A DNA stretch of 64,000 nt from Nitrospirales bacterium (GTDB lineage: Bacteria > Nitrospirota > Nitrospiria > Nitrospirales > UBA8639). The notes beneath the pieces are model-generated. The model searched no databases and was not told where the DNA came from. It was given only the letters and a program-made list of their open reading frames with translations. Both the position numbers and the translations under genes were made by a program. This document shows, piece by piece, positions 1 through 8,507 of this stretch; positions within the stretch are counted from its first letter, which is position 1; every line of letters begins with the position of its first letter. Location: the NCBI GenBank assembly GCA_029261295.1, contig JAJDBP010000002.1:434001-498000 (forward strand), written 5' to 3'.

Positions 1-1
1 G

Positions 2-586
2 TTACGGCCCCTCGGCTTTTCTGTGCAGCAAGCCAAAGACGGGCAAGAATGCCTCCAGCAAGTAGCCGAAAGTAAGCCCGATGCGATTTTGATGGACTTG
101 CGTATGCCACGCTTGAATGGGCTAGAAGCTACGCGGCGCATTCGTGCCCTTCCTGAGGGAGGAAGCCTCATAATTTTGGGTGTCTCGGCGAGTTCTTTTG
201 ATCACAATCGGACCGAATGCCTGGATGCAGGAGCTGACGGGTTCTTGTCAAAACCTTTTCGAGTGGGGAAATTGATACGAATGCTCTGCGAGCATCTTCG
301 CCTCGAAGTCATTTATGAGCAACAAAAACCTGCAGCATCTAAGGAGTTTCCTGATGGAGTGATTTCATCGACAGGAATGACTTTACCTCCAGCGGAATGG
401 GTGAAGGAGCTTCAAATGCTTGTGCTCTCGGGGGATATGGCACAAATACTCGATCGTCTTCAGGCGCTTGAGCAAACAGAGCCCACCTATCAGAACTTTG
501 TTGAACGTGTGCGAACATTAGCTCAGCAGTTTCAAATAAAAAAACTGCGACTGTTTCTATCGAGTCTCAAAGGCCCAGACGCATGA
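2..586 (+). CDS. Hybrid sensor kinase or response regulator, C-terminal part (receiver domain), 5' end outside window
   Basis: The reading frame is open from the window edge, so the gene begins upstream; the GTG at 23 falls inside the receiver fold and is not a start. The visible part has the second half of a receiver domain with the phospho-acceptor Asp in a MDLRMP motif and the conserved Lys in SKPF. A roughly 100-residue tail follows, with alpha-helical character and no motif I recognise. Such a tail after a receiver is usual at the end of hybrid histidine kinases, but the kinase domains are not in the window. The stop overlaps the start of the sigma-54 activator by ATGA, so the two are translationally coupled and probably form one phosphorelay. 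Confidence 0.85.
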   Translation, partial: LRPLGFSVQQAKDGQECLQQVAESKPDAILMDLRMPRLNGLEATRRIRALPEGGSLIILGVSASSFDHNRTECLDAGADGFLSKPFRVGKLIRMLCEHLRLEVIYEQQKPAASKEFPDGVISSTGMTLPPAEWVKELQMLVLSGDMAQILDRLQALEQTEPTYQNFVERVRTLAQQFQIKKLRLFLSSLKGPDA

Positions 587-2082
587 CCTCTACTGCTGAT
601 TGCCATCGAACGATTTTAGTTGTTGATGATACTCCGACGAATCTTAGCGTGGTTTCGGCCTTTTTGGAGGAAGCTGGATTCAAAGTCCTTGTAGCGGAAA
701 GTGGGGACGATGCTCGAGAGGTCATCCGCCAGATGCATCCGGACCTCATTTTGTTAGACGTGTTGATGCCCGCACCAAATGGGTTCGAGACATGTCGAGA
801 ATTGAAATCTGATCATGAGACTCAAGACATTCCCATTATTTTTATGACAGCCCTCTCGGATACGGTGGAAAAGGTCAAGGGATTTGAAGTGGGGGGAGTT
901 GATTACATCACCAAACCGTTTCACCAAGAAGAAGTCTTGGCTAGAGTTAAGACTCATCTAGCTCTACGTGAACTCCGCCGGGAGTTGGAAGTGCAGCAAG
1001 CAGGACTCCAAGAGCAAAATCGATTGTTGCAAGCGGAAATTGACGCCCATACCAGGACCAAAAGTACGGTGCAGTATCTCAAGGGTGAGCTAGAGTCAGA
1101 GCAAGTCGGTCGAGGGATGATTGGGCGTAGTCCCATTTTTCGGGAGACACTTGAACAAGTGGCACAGGCCGCAGAGACAGATTGTACAGTCTTGATCATT
1201 GGCGAAACTGGAACTGGAAAAGAGGTGCTCGCTCGGACGCTTCATGAACAAAGTCTGCGTGCCGCTATGCCGATGATTAAAGTTAATTGTGCCGCCATCC
1301 CCAAGGACTTGTTTGAGAGCGAATTTTTTGGACATGAAAAAGGTGCCTTTACTGGCGCTGTTGCGAAACGTGTGGGGCGGTTCGAACTGGCCGATGGGGG
1401 AACGCTCTTTCTGGATGAAATCGGAGAGCTTCCTCTCGATATCCAAGGCAAGCTTCTGCGTGTGCTTCAAGAGCAAGAATTCGAGCGGGTTGGGGGGCAG
1501 ATTACCCAAAAGGTTGATGTTCGAATCATTGCCGCCACAAATTGTGATCTTCAAGAGGACGTGACGCTTAAACGGTTTCGCGAAGATCTCTATTATCGGC
1601 TCAATGTCTTCCCTGTTCGCATTCCCTCCCTTCGTGAACGTCAAGACGATCTTCCCTTGCTTATCGAGTATTTCCTTAAGAAATTTTCGGAGAGGCATCG
1701 CAAGAATGTTGATGCTATGCACGAAGAGAGCATGAGTGATCTTCTGAATTATGGGTGGCCGGGGAATATTCGAGAATTGGAAAATGTGATTGAGCGAGCC
1801 GTGATAGTGAGCAAAGGGCCCATTATCCAGATCGGGAAATGGTTTGATAAGCAACCGACATCTTCGAGTGTTGCCCCCGTAGATGCCACTCCCCCTCGCC
1901 CTACTCCAGAGACCACTGGGTTTATGTCCCTAGAAGATGTGGAACGGCTCCATATACTTCGTGCGCTGGATTCTACGAAGTGGCGTATTTCTGGCGAAAA
2001 AGGGGCGGCACAGCTTCTTGGAGTGAACCGATCTACTTTACGCGGCCGCATGGAGAAACTTGGCATCGTTCGTGAAGAATAA
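583..2082 (+). CDS. NtrC-type sigma-54-dependent response regulator
   Basis: 499 residues in four parts. Residues 10-125 are a receiver domain with probable phospho-Asp59 (LLDVLMP) and Lys in TKPF. A coiled-coil linker covers about 130-185. The AAA+ sigma-54 activation domain has Walker A GETGTGKE at 207-214 and the sigma-54-contacting GAFTGA loop near 254-259. The last 40 residues are a Fis-type helix-turn-helix. It should turn on sigma-54 promoters by ATP hydrolysis after phosphorylation, probably by the hybrid kinase whose end it overlaps. A sigma-54 promoter lies 210 bases downstream, in front of the next receiver gene, making that gene its most likely nearby target. Confidence 0.95.
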   Translation: MTSTADCHRTILVVDDTPTNLSVVSAFLEEAGFKVLVAESGDDAREVIRQMHPDLILLDVLMPAPNGFETCRELKSDHETQDIPIIFMTALSDTVEKVKGFEVGGVDYITKPFHQEEVLARVKTHLALRELRRELEVQQAGLQEQNRLLQAEIDAHTRTKSTVQYLKGELESEQVGRGMIGRSPIFRETLEQVAQAAETDCTVLIIGETGTGKEVLARTLHEQSLRAAMPMIKVNCAAIPKDLFESEFFGHEKGAFTGAVAKRVGRFELADGGTLFLDEIGELPLDIQGKLLRVLQEQEFERVGGQITQKVDVRIIAATNCDLQEDVTLKRFREDLYYRLNVFPVRIPSLRERQDDLPLLIEYFLKKFSERHRKNVDAMHEESMSDLLNYGWPGNIRELENVIERAVIVSKGPIIQIGKWFDKQPTSSSVAPVDATPPRPTPETTGFMSLEDVERLHILRALDSTKWRISGEKGAAQLLGVNRSTLRGRMEKLGIVREE

Positions 2083-2144
2083 TCCTTCCATTCCTGATTA
2101 TCCCTGACCACTCTATTCAAAACCTTCTGGCTCTTTATCGCCAA

Positions 2145-2164
2145 ATTGGCTAAATGTTGCCAAT
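2145..2164 (+). terminator. Possible terminator hairpin after the sigma-54 activator
   Basis: ATTGGC and GCCAAT form a 6-bp stem around an 8-base loop, followed shortly by a run of five T. It lies about 60 bases after the activator stop. The stem is short, so termination may be weak. Confidence 0.4.
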
Positions 2165-2291
2165 TGCCTTTTTGGCTTGACCCTCCTTGATCTCCCGTCT
2201 TCATTGGCTTCGATCAATTCGGAAGACGTATTTCTCATGGTTATATGGGTTTTAGGTATTTGGTCCTATCAGGCGACAAAGAGGCCATCTG

Positions 2292-2307
2292 TGGCATTCA
2301 AGTTGCA
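2292..2307 (+). promoter_or_regulatory. Sigma-54 (-24/-12) promoter
   Basis: TGGCATTCAAGTTGCA has the GG and GC dinucleotides exactly ten bases apart and matches the TGGCAC-N5-TTGCA consensus at nearly every conserved position. It ends 95 bases before the ATG of the receiver-only gene and sits just downstream of a gene for a sigma-54 activator. Activator-binding sites upstream cannot be defined from sequence alone. Confidence 0.65.
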
Positions 2308-2402
2308 ATAATCTTTCTCATGTTCCGAGAGAGATTGGAAAACTTTGACAATCATAAAGTCACCCAGAAAATAGGTCACGGCATCTTTTAGGGAAAGGTC
2401 AC

Positions 2403-2819
2403 ATGGATACACACCTCACCACGTTACTTTTGGTTGATGACACGCCGGATAATCTTCTCGTGCTATCGGATATGTTGACTGATGCTGGTTACCGTGTGCT
2501 TTGTGCGGAAAGCGGGGAAAGGGCTCTAGAGTGTGCGAAACTTGGCCAACCGGATCTCGTTATGGTCGATGTTCGTATGCCTGGGATGGATGGCTTTGAG
2601 ACTTGTCGACGACTCAAGAGTCTGGTCGACATGAAGGAAGCTCCGATACTGTTGACCAGTGCTCACGTGACTGCAGAGGTCTGGAGAGACGCGTTAGCCT
2701 CCGGCGGATCGGATGTACTGACTAAGCCGTTTACGAATTTGGAAGTCTTAACCCGAGTAGATTTGCATCTACAGCTACGGCACTTTCAACGAACCTTGGC
2801 AGCAATCTCATCCTCTTAA
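2403..2819 (+). CDS. Single-domain (receiver-only) response regulator
   Basis: 138 residues, almost all receiver domain: acidic pair in LLVDDTP, probable phospho-Asp56 in MVDVRMP, Thr/Ser in LLTSAH and Lys in TKPF. There is no output domain, so it should work by protein contact or as a phosphate shuttle, like CheY or Spo0F. The start is well placed after AGGTCAC. Its N-terminal half resembles the receiver of the upstream activator (VDDTP-N, CAESG/VAESG, GFETCR), suggesting the two arose by duplication. A sigma-54 promoter precedes it, so transcription is probably under that activator. Confidence 0.9.
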   Translation: MDTHLTTLLLVDDTPDNLLVLSDMLTDAGYRVLCAESGERALECAKLGQPDLVMVDVRMPGMDGFETCRRLKSLVDMKEAPILLTSAHVTAEVWRDALASGGSDVLTKPFTNLEVLTRVDLHLQLRHFQRTLAAISSS

Positions 2820-2888
2820 TCTGTTTTCAAAACCTATCCAGAGTTCTTTGCGACCGAGAATTCAGTTGTCTGTGCTAGAGCTTATGGC

Positions 2889-3278
2889 TTACAACCGCCC
2901 GAGGGCATCTCCGACCCAAACAGCCGAAAGACCCAGAAATACATGGAGAATGATATTGACGGAGGCTTTGAGGATCGCGCCGTCTTTGAGGAGGGCTAGG
3001 GATTCAAATCCAAAGGTGGAATAGGTCGTAAATCCTCCGAGTACTCCAATGAAGAGAAAGATGCGGATATCAGGTCCGAGCAGTGAACGGGTTTCTGTCA
3101 CTCCATGAAGAAGACCGATTAACAGGCATCCGAGTATATTGACCGTGAGGGTTCCAACAGGAAAGCCCAAGACTGGGCTGAATCGATTCAACGCGCCGGC
3201 CATGACGAAACGGCCAATTGAGCCTAGAAATCCGCCAAAGCCAACCCAAAGGAGTTGTGGTAATCCGTATGGTGTCAT
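2889..3278 (-). CDS. crcB: CrcB/Fluc fluoride ion channel
   Basis: 129 residues with four hydrophobic segments, the usual Fluc length. Family signatures are present: GGFLGSIGRF near the N-terminus and GGFTTYSTF in the third segment, which carries the phenylalanine and threonine/serine track for fluoride. Fluc channels are dual-topology dimers in the inner membrane that let fluoride leak out of the cell. I checked upstream for a fluoride riboswitch and did not see its conserved core. Confidence 0.92.
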   Translation of the reverse strand: MTPYGLPQLLWVGFGGFLGSIGRFVMAGALNRFSPVLGFPVGTLTVNILGCLLIGLLHGVTETRSLLGPDIRIFLFIGVLGGFTTYSTFGFESLALLKDGAILKASVNIILHVFLGLSAVWVGDALGRL

Positions 3279-3358
3279 GATGATTTCAATGCTAAAAGAT
3301 TGTCTAGATGCCAGGGGAAGAATGCAAGCGGATGGTTGATTCGATGATCTCTATTCCT

Positions 3359-4171
3359 TCACGCTTTAGATTGGCGTTTTGATGGAGTGGGTTGACGAAT
3401 GGATTGAGCTTTACGACGACTTGCCGACGATGATTTATTGGCTGCCCCATTCATCCAAAGCGCAATGCCCCCTAGCAATCCAGCGACGTTTGAAACGGTG
3501 GTCACATTTGGTGGCAATTCTAATGTGACCTTCTTTGCATTGCCGCCTCCTAGATACAGGCGGTCGTAGTTGATGACGTGATCAAGGGTTTCGATGGCTT
3601 GAGCCAGGCGTTGGTTCCATTTCTTTTTCCCGACCTTCTTGAGTGCGGGGGCTCCTAATTCATCTTCATAGGTTTTCCCTTTTCGAAACGGGTGGTGGGC
3701 TATTTCCAAATTAGGCACCAGCGCTCCATTGATAAAGAGGGCTGTGCCAAATCCCGTACCCAGCGTAATCACAAGTTCGACGCCTTTTCCCTTGATGGCT
3801 CCAAAGCCTTGCACGTCGGCATCGTTCGCCGCGCGAACTGGTTTTTTTAACTGGCGGACAAGTTCTCCCACGAGATTGGTTCCTGGCCATGATTGATCGA
3901 GATTCGGTGCGGTTTTCACTTGCCCTTGCTGAATCACACCAGGAAATCCTACCGAAACCCTATCAAATGTTCCCATTCCTTTGACGAGTTCGGTGATGCC
4001 CGCAAGCACCGCTTTTGGTGTGGACGGTTGTGGTGTGACGATTCTCAGGCGTTCCCCAATCGGTTGTCCTGTTGGATTGAGAAGAATCCCTTTGATTCCC
4101 GACCCTCCAATATCAATAGCAAGAGTGACCAGTTTGGTTATTGTAGAAATGCGTTTTGATGTCGATGCCAT
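3359..4171 (-). CDS. ppgK: Polyphosphate glucokinase, ROK family
   Basis: 270 residues. The N-terminus has the phosphate-binding AIDIGGSGIKG motif of ROK/PPGK kinases, followed by DVQGFGA and LGTGFGTALF typical of PPGK. The enzyme phosphorylates glucose using inorganic polyphosphate or ATP. AAGGAGA lies 8 bases before the ATG. The last 35 residues are basic and Ser-rich (KSSSASRRKAQS), a tail beyond the catalytic fold that could bind polyphosphate; this is inference. A Ppx/GppA-type polyphosphatase lies 36 kb away, so polyphosphate turnover is represented elsewhere in the window. Confidence 0.88.
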   Translation of the reverse strand: MASTSKRISTITKLVTLAIDIGGSGIKGILLNPTGQPIGERLRIVTPQPSTPKAVLAGITELVKGMGTFDRVSVGFPGVIQQGQVKTAPNLDQSWPGTNLVGELVRQLKKPVRAANDADVQGFGAIKGKGVELVITLGTGFGTALFINGALVPNLEIAHHPFRKGKTYEDELGAPALKKVGKKKWNQRLAQAIETLDHVINYDRLYLGGGNAKKVTLELPPNVTTVSNVAGLLGGIALWMNGAANKSSSASRRKAQSIRQPTPSKRQSKA

Positions 4172-4183
4172 GAGTGTTTCTCC

Positions 4184-4798
4184 TTAGCGAGGTGGTTCCT
4201 TGGAGCCCTGTCGGCTGTTATACACCTTTCCGCCTTGTTCGACATATTTCTGTAAGACTTGAGTGGCTTGGAAACGCCCAATATTTTTGGTTACTGTAAT
4301 CCCGCGTTGTTCCAAAGCCGAAGCCCAATCTTTGAGCTTCGGGCCTTCATCAAACCCAATTGCTTCAGCATCGTTTCCCTGAGCTCCACATACCAGATGA
4401 GAAACGCCTGACCAACAAATGGCTCCAAGGCACATGGCACAGGGTTCGCAACTCGTGACCAGCTCATGTGATGGGAGACCAGCGGCCCCTAAATCATGAC
4501 TCCCAAGTAATTGTTGAGCCATTATGATTGCCACAATTTCTGCATGTGCCAGAGAATTCTGAGAAGAGAGCACCAGGTTAACCCCTGGAGCCACGAGTTG
4601 ATGAGTATCGACTCTAAACACTCCTGCCCCAAATGGGCCACCCGTGCCTTCTTCAATATTGTGTTGAGATAGAGTAGTGACTAGGGTCATTCGTGCCTCA
4701 GGGGTAGGGAAGGCAACAGGTTGTGACTTAAGAAATTCAGTTACCCATTGAGGAAGTTCTAGTTGAAATGGTGGGAAGGGGTGGGGGGTGTTTTTCAT
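4184..4798 (-). CDS. Nucleoside/guanine deaminase, CDA fold
   Basis: 204 residues with zinc-site motifs of the cytidine-deaminase superfamily: HAE (zinc His and catalytic Glu) and PCAMC (two zinc Cys). The GDA/TadA-like arrangement and C-terminal region fit guanine or nucleoside deaminases better than TadA, but the substrate cannot be fixed from sequence. The stop is 12 bases before the ppgK start, so the two are probably co-transcribed. No convincing ribosome-binding site precedes the ATG at 4798, so an internal start is possible. Confidence 0.82.
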   Translation of the reverse strand: MKNTPHPFPPFQLELPQWVTEFLKSQPVAFPTPEARMTLVTTLSQHNIEEGTGGPFGAGVFRVDTHQLVAPGVNLVLSSQNSLAHAEIVAIIMAQQLLGSHDLGAAGLPSHELVTSCEPCAMCLGAICWSGVSHLVCGAQGNDAEAIGFDEGPKLKDWASALEQRGITVTKNIGRFQATQVLQKYVEQGGKVYNSRQGSKEPPR

Positions 4799-4952
4799 GA
4801 TAATCTTGATCCAGAGAAAAATGTCCTGGTTCTAATGAATTGGAAAAACCTCGTTTGGAAAAGTTGGTTTTGGTGAGCCCAACGCTCCGACTACCCTTAT
4901 AAAAAAGTGTATCAGCACATTCAGTTTAATAAAAGATTTTTTAAGAGAAGCT

Positions 4953-5255
4953 ATGGCAAGACAATGAGAAGATGAGGTTCTCATTATTATTGGGGCTTCT
5001 GTGGGTGCTGGAGAAGATCTGCCTCTGGCTTTCACTCTTTAATCTCCTAAGTTGGTGTTGGCAGCAAGTGATCGGAGGCGGTTAGAAGCTTGTGCCGAAG
5101 CTTGTGCTTATATTTTTGTGAAGGCGAATACTCAGCGAAGATGTTTAGTGGTGACATCCCTACGAGGGAAATTAGGACGACTGGTGAAATTGTGTTTTCC
5201 TCAGGGCATTGATTGGATGGCTATGAACAGCGCGAAAGAGGCTTATAGAGAGTGA
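4953..5255 (+). pseudogene. Decayed short-chain dehydrogenase (SDR) gene
   Basis: One frame from ATG 4953 reads as an SDR N-terminus: a beta strand then IIGASVGAG (family TGxxxGxG), then KLVLAASDRRRLEACA, the usual end of the second strand. It continues as RRCLVVTSLRGKLGRLVK, which resembles the C-terminal part of such enzymes. The frame has stops at 4965 (TGA) and 5040 (TAA), and the whole catalytic middle including the YxxxK region is absent. It is therefore a remnant with nonsense mutations and a large internal deletion. The open part from 5052 alone could be mistaken for a 67-residue gene. It lies between two minus-strand genes. Confidence 0.6.
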
Positions 5256-5280
5256 GTATGCTCACCCTGAGTTGTGAGAG

Positions 5281-6219
5281 TTAGGGTATGGCATAAGAGA
5301 CTCGCTCAAGCGTATGGCCTTTTTCCGTTAATAAAGTTACAAGCCCATCATCGCCAACTAAATGAGCTGCGCCAATGATCACGAGGACGTTTTTATCTTC
5401 CAATAGAAAATTTTCAATTTGAGGGATCCATCGTTTGTTGCGGTTGGTTAGTAGAGAATTATGATACGTCAAATTCTTTGCTTTTTGTTCTTGAATAATA
5501 TGTTCTAATTCCGAAAAATTTCCTTGATGCCAATTTTTCACTAAATGGAGAAATTTTTTCTCACTTTCTTCCGAGTTCGAAACGGTTAGGGTTTCACGAA
5601 GAATTTTGTCCTGCATCTTCAAGGGTAGTTTGTCATCTATGTCGAGCTGATCTTCGATGGTTTCCAGCCCTCCTGTGGGTTTCCCAGCATCTTTTGCTAA
5701 ACGAAAGAAATAATATTCAATCCCCAGGTCTGGTCGGAAATCATTGGTTGATAAAGGACTTCGACCAATAATTTTATTGACCGCCCATGGCTTGAGTTTG
5801 TTAATCGGTTCAAAGTCGAGTCCCATTTGAGCGACACGTTTTTTCAGTAGCTTGAGTGTCTTGGGATGGAGCACTTTTTCAAGAGTGTTCCCGTTTTGAA
5901 GGTAATGATAATTTTCAACATTTTTATTTGGGGTCAATGAAAAGAGTATTTCTGGGTCAATTTCAAATATGACTTTTTGTGAATTGTAATATGAATACGA
6001 AAACGCTCGAGTGAGAGGGTAATATTCTTCAGCCAGTATATGGATTGATCCGAGAAGATAAACGGTGTTGGTGTCGGATTGAATTTTATAAATGAGACTG
6101 TTGTTATACCCTTTTCCAACCACTTGGCTTTGCGTGGTACCAGAAAAGGTTAAAAACATCATGAGAGCAAAGAGTATGCTGAAGGTGTAAGGCCGGCGTG
6201 AAGAATGATAACCGTTCAT
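5281..6219 (-). CDS. TraB/GumN family secreted protein
   Basis: About 312 residues from the ATG at 6219, preceded by AAGGAGAG. A longer frame to 6291 exists, but its extra 24 codons lack signal character. A signal peptide (SILFALMMFLTF...GTTQS) leads into TraB/GumN hallmarks: LLGSIHIL with YPL, GGLETIEDQ, the NRNKRW region, and IGAAHLVGDDGL near the end. The paired GxxH and ET motifs suggest a metal-dependent hydrolase of the Tiki/TraB fold. The protein should act outside the inner membrane; its substrate in bacteria is not known. Confidence 0.85.
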   Translation of the reverse strand: MNGYHSSRRPYTFSILFALMMFLTFSGTTQSQVVGKGYNNSLIYKIQSDTNTVYLLGSIHILAEEYYPLTRAFSYSYYNSQKVIFEIDPEILFSLTPNKNVENYHYLQNGNTLEKVLHPKTLKLLKKRVAQMGLDFEPINKLKPWAVNKIIGRSPLSTNDFRPDLGIEYYFFRLAKDAGKPTGGLETIEDQLDIDDKLPLKMQDKILRETLTVSNSEESEKKFLHLVKNWHQGNFSELEHIIQEQKAKNLTYHNSLLTNRNKRWIPQIENFLLEDKNVLVIIGAAHLVGDDGLVTLLTEKGHTLERVSYAIP

Positions 6220-6494
6220 GGAACTCTCCTTGTTGGGTAACTCTTTGATCTGTAGGGCTTTTCCAGACAAAAGTTTTGGAAGGTTGCCCATCTCATAGCA
6301 GTGATACTCACTGACAATGCTGTTACTTCGGAAGGAAAAGGAAAAAGGTAAAGAATTTTTCTTGAAAGTATTGGAGAGCAGGGATTGGTTACTATTCGTT
6401 TGTGTGGGGTTCTGTGTATTCGTATTGAATCCAGTTAGAAAAATTCAGCTGCTGAACTCTGATGGTCGAAAGCCGGAGGGAAGGTATTTTGCCC

Positions 6495-6920
6495 CTAAGA
6501 CGTTTCATTAGGGTGAGACTGAGGGTCTTGTTGGATGACGTGAAAATCTTTTTGGGTGATAAAGTTTCCATCGGCAAAAAGGCGAAATTCGTATTTCCCC
6601 GGTCCGGGAAACACTAAATAAGGAATATTGACACCGAAATCGTGTGTCGCCAATCGATTCTGAATTTCAATAGGAGGCAGTGAGCCTTTGCCTACCATTT
6701 GATCCTTGTCAAGGTAAAATAATTGTATGTCAAAGGTGTATTTGCCTTCGGCGTCAGTCAAGGAAAAGTACACTCCGACTTGTGGATGTTGACAAGGGAA
6801 TGTCTTGGCCCACAGGTGAGTGAAGGCGCCAATGATGCTTTTTTTTCCGGTTAAACTATCAATGATAATCGTATCACATACTAAAAAAGCATGGATGCTG
6901 GGTTTAATGAAATCTGTCAT
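6495..6920 (-). CDS. Conserved hypothetical protein (DUF6941-like)
   Basis: 141 residues, soluble, no signal peptide, starting from an ATG after AAAGG. The pattern 'MTDFIKPSIHAFLVCDTIII...IGAFTHLWA' with a later beta-rich GxYEFRLFADG segment matches a family I recall as DUF6941. Proteins of this type are short beta-sandwich-like domains with no known role. It precedes a small membrane protein gene in the opposite order of transcription (the membrane gene is upstream), with 45 bases between them. Confidence 0.7.
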   Translation of the reverse strand: MTDFIKPSIHAFLVCDTIIIDSLTGKKSIIGAFTHLWAKTFPCQHPQVGVYFSLTDAEGKYTFDIQLFYLDKDQMVGKGSLPPIEIQNRLATHDFGVNIPYLVFPGPGKYEFRLFADGNFITQKDFHVIQQDPQSHPNETS

Positions 6921-6965
6921 ATATGAAACCTTTCGTTCATGTCGAACATGAGTCAGGAATTTTTA

Positions 6966-7304
6966 TTAATGAATGAATACACGTGTGATTCCAACTCCGG
7001 CTATGTAGAGCCCGATCGCGAGGGCATAAGCTGGCCAAAATCCTAATTTAGGAACGACGGCAATCATGGTCCCAACATAGATAAACCATGGGGGTGAAAG
7101 CCAGATCAAATTTTTAGCGAATGCCACGGTTGGAGAATCGCCAGCATTGAGATACACCAGAATAAAGGTGACTCCACTAATGACGGGTAATGTACTGGCG
7201 AGAGCGGCGAGAAATCCTTTCCCATGACTTCCTAAATAGGTGGAAATACTCACCAGCGTTCCACCGATAATGAAATACAGTGCATATTTCGACAGTTCAG
7301 GCAT
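6966..7304 (-). CDS. Small four-helix membrane protein (DUF3147/GlpM-like)
   Basis: 112 residues with four predicted transmembrane segments and a GAGGAG ribosome-binding site. The spacing and glycine/proline pattern (SGVTFILVYLNAG, YALAIGLYIAG) resembles the DUF3147/GlpM group of small integral membrane proteins. The assignment is from overall pattern only, and no function is known. Confidence 0.6.
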   Translation of the reverse strand: MPELSKYALYFIIGGTLVSISTYLGSHGKGFLAALASTLPVISGVTFILVYLNAGDSPTVAFAKNLIWLSPPWFIYVGTMIAVVPKLGFWPAYALAIGLYIAGVGITRVFIH

Positions 7305-7404
7305 GATCTCTCCTCTAGTTTTTTATAAGATGAACGCGCCCCTTAGTTTTATCGCAGCCCGTGTCCGTGATTGTAAGGGAATGATTGGTGGCCACCAAAT
7401 TGGT

Positions 7405-8103
7405 TTAAAGAAGTGCTGCACGGACCGCAAAGTAGAGGATGAGGACTTCCACAGCATGTGCCGTGATAACAGAGTAGAGATTGGTTAGACGAATCCACAT
7501 CCATCCCCAAATTAGTCCATCCCAGACCGCAATCCAATGTAAGGAACCAAAGGTTGTCACCATAAATGGATCAAAGGAAAACGTAAGGGCGGAGATGATT
7601 AACGACAACAGAAGTCCCAGTCTTATACGAGCAGGAGAGGAAGGTTCTGATTGGCTGAGCGACTGGGAACTAAAAACCAGCAAGCGCGCAAAAATGAATC
7701 CACGGAAATTCAGTTCTACAAAAACGGCAATCAACAGAATGAACCAAGGCACCATGACCCAAAATGGTAGTTGTGCATGCGGGGTATCTCGAAGAAACGA
7801 TATATTGCCTCCCATAAATGGGACGAGATAGAGAATGATGGTTGCATTGATGCATCCTAAAAGAATTCCAATTCCGGTTCCGACTTTCACCCCTAGCCCC
7901 ACCTTATGCCTTTCAAGGCCGAGTTTGGTTACAAGGGCAACATTTTGAAGCGACCATAGTCCTAAGGCCAGGTAGGCACTTAGTTGGGGAATAAATTGAA
8001 TGAAAATATTGGATTGCCAATGTGAAGGGAGAAAGTAAAATCCAACGGTCGTGGTAATCGGAAGAAAGGCTAGTCCGCTTGCACGTTCCGAGATCAAGTT
8101 CAT
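7405..8103 (-). CDS. CPBP-like integral membrane protein
   Basis: About 232 residues from ATG 8103 (a TTG at 8148 would add 15). It has six or seven hydrophobic segments. Toward the C-terminus are VELNFRG, FGSLH and HAVEVL, which line up with the EExxxR, FxxxH and HxxxN/B motifs of CPBP intramembrane proteases. The first Glu of motif 1 is Val here and the Asn of motif 3 is Val, so proteolytic activity is doubtful. Neither candidate start has a clear ribosome-binding site. Confidence 0.55.
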   Translation of the reverse strand: MNLISERASGLAFLPITTTVGFYFLPSHWQSNIFIQFIPQLSAYLALGLWSLQNVALVTKLGLERHKVGLGVKVGTGIGILLGCINATIILYLVPFMGGNISFLRDTPHAQLPFWVMVPWFILLIAVFVELNFRGFIFARLLVFSSQSLSQSEPSSPARIRLGLLLSLIISALTFSFDPFMVTTFGSLHWIAVWDGLIWGWMWIRLTNLYSVITAHAVEVLILYFAVRAALL

Positions 8104-8303
8104 AGAGTCAGGACAGATGCGAAAGATATGGCGACTATTGGTTGCCAAAAGCTGGTGTTTCCGTTTGGAAGAGAATCAAATTGAGGGAGAGGGGCTTGGT
8201 CAAAATTTTCCCCTAGGATACAAATTGGCAAAAGCTAAATGGCAAGCGATGTTAGATAGATGAAATTTAGGGATTTTCCCGTAGCTGACGCTACCAAAGG
8301 TAG

Positions 8304-8349
8304 TTGAGAGAGGGCAATTGTAAAACAATTTGCCCTCAGGCCTTCTCAA
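8304..8349. repeat. Long imperfect hairpin between divergent genes
   Basis: TTGAGAG pairs with TTCTCAA and, inside it, GAGGGCAATTGT pairs with ACAATTTGCCCTC with one bulged base around an AAA loop. A smaller CTACC-AAA-GGTAG hairpin lies just upstream at 8291-8303. ATGAAATTT occurs on both sides of the structure (8261 and 8369 areas). The rest of the 8104-8507 gap shows nothing I recognise. Confidence 0.5.
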
Positions 8350-8507
8350 AGTTTACGCTAAAGATAGTATGAAATTTCACCATTCTATATTTGAGATTTC
8401 CAGTTGAAAAAGGGGTCGTCTCGGTCCTCTTAGAATGCGTATCACTTCATTCCTGTATGGCAGAGACCAGGCATTTTATAAATTTCGTAAACAGGGTAGG
8501 GATTGTT

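Noticed and set aside
1096-1854. Long minus-strand frame of 252 codons
   Set aside because: It lies opposite the conserved AAA+ domain of the sigma-54 activator, and its translation has no domain pattern.
3279-3358. Fluoride riboswitch upstream of crcB
   Set aside because: The conserved GGCGATGG-GTTCGCC core is not present.
5052-5255. Small plus-strand gene of 67 residues
   Set aside because: The frame continues SDR-like sequence upstream across a stop and matches only the ends of the family; it is part of a pseudogene.
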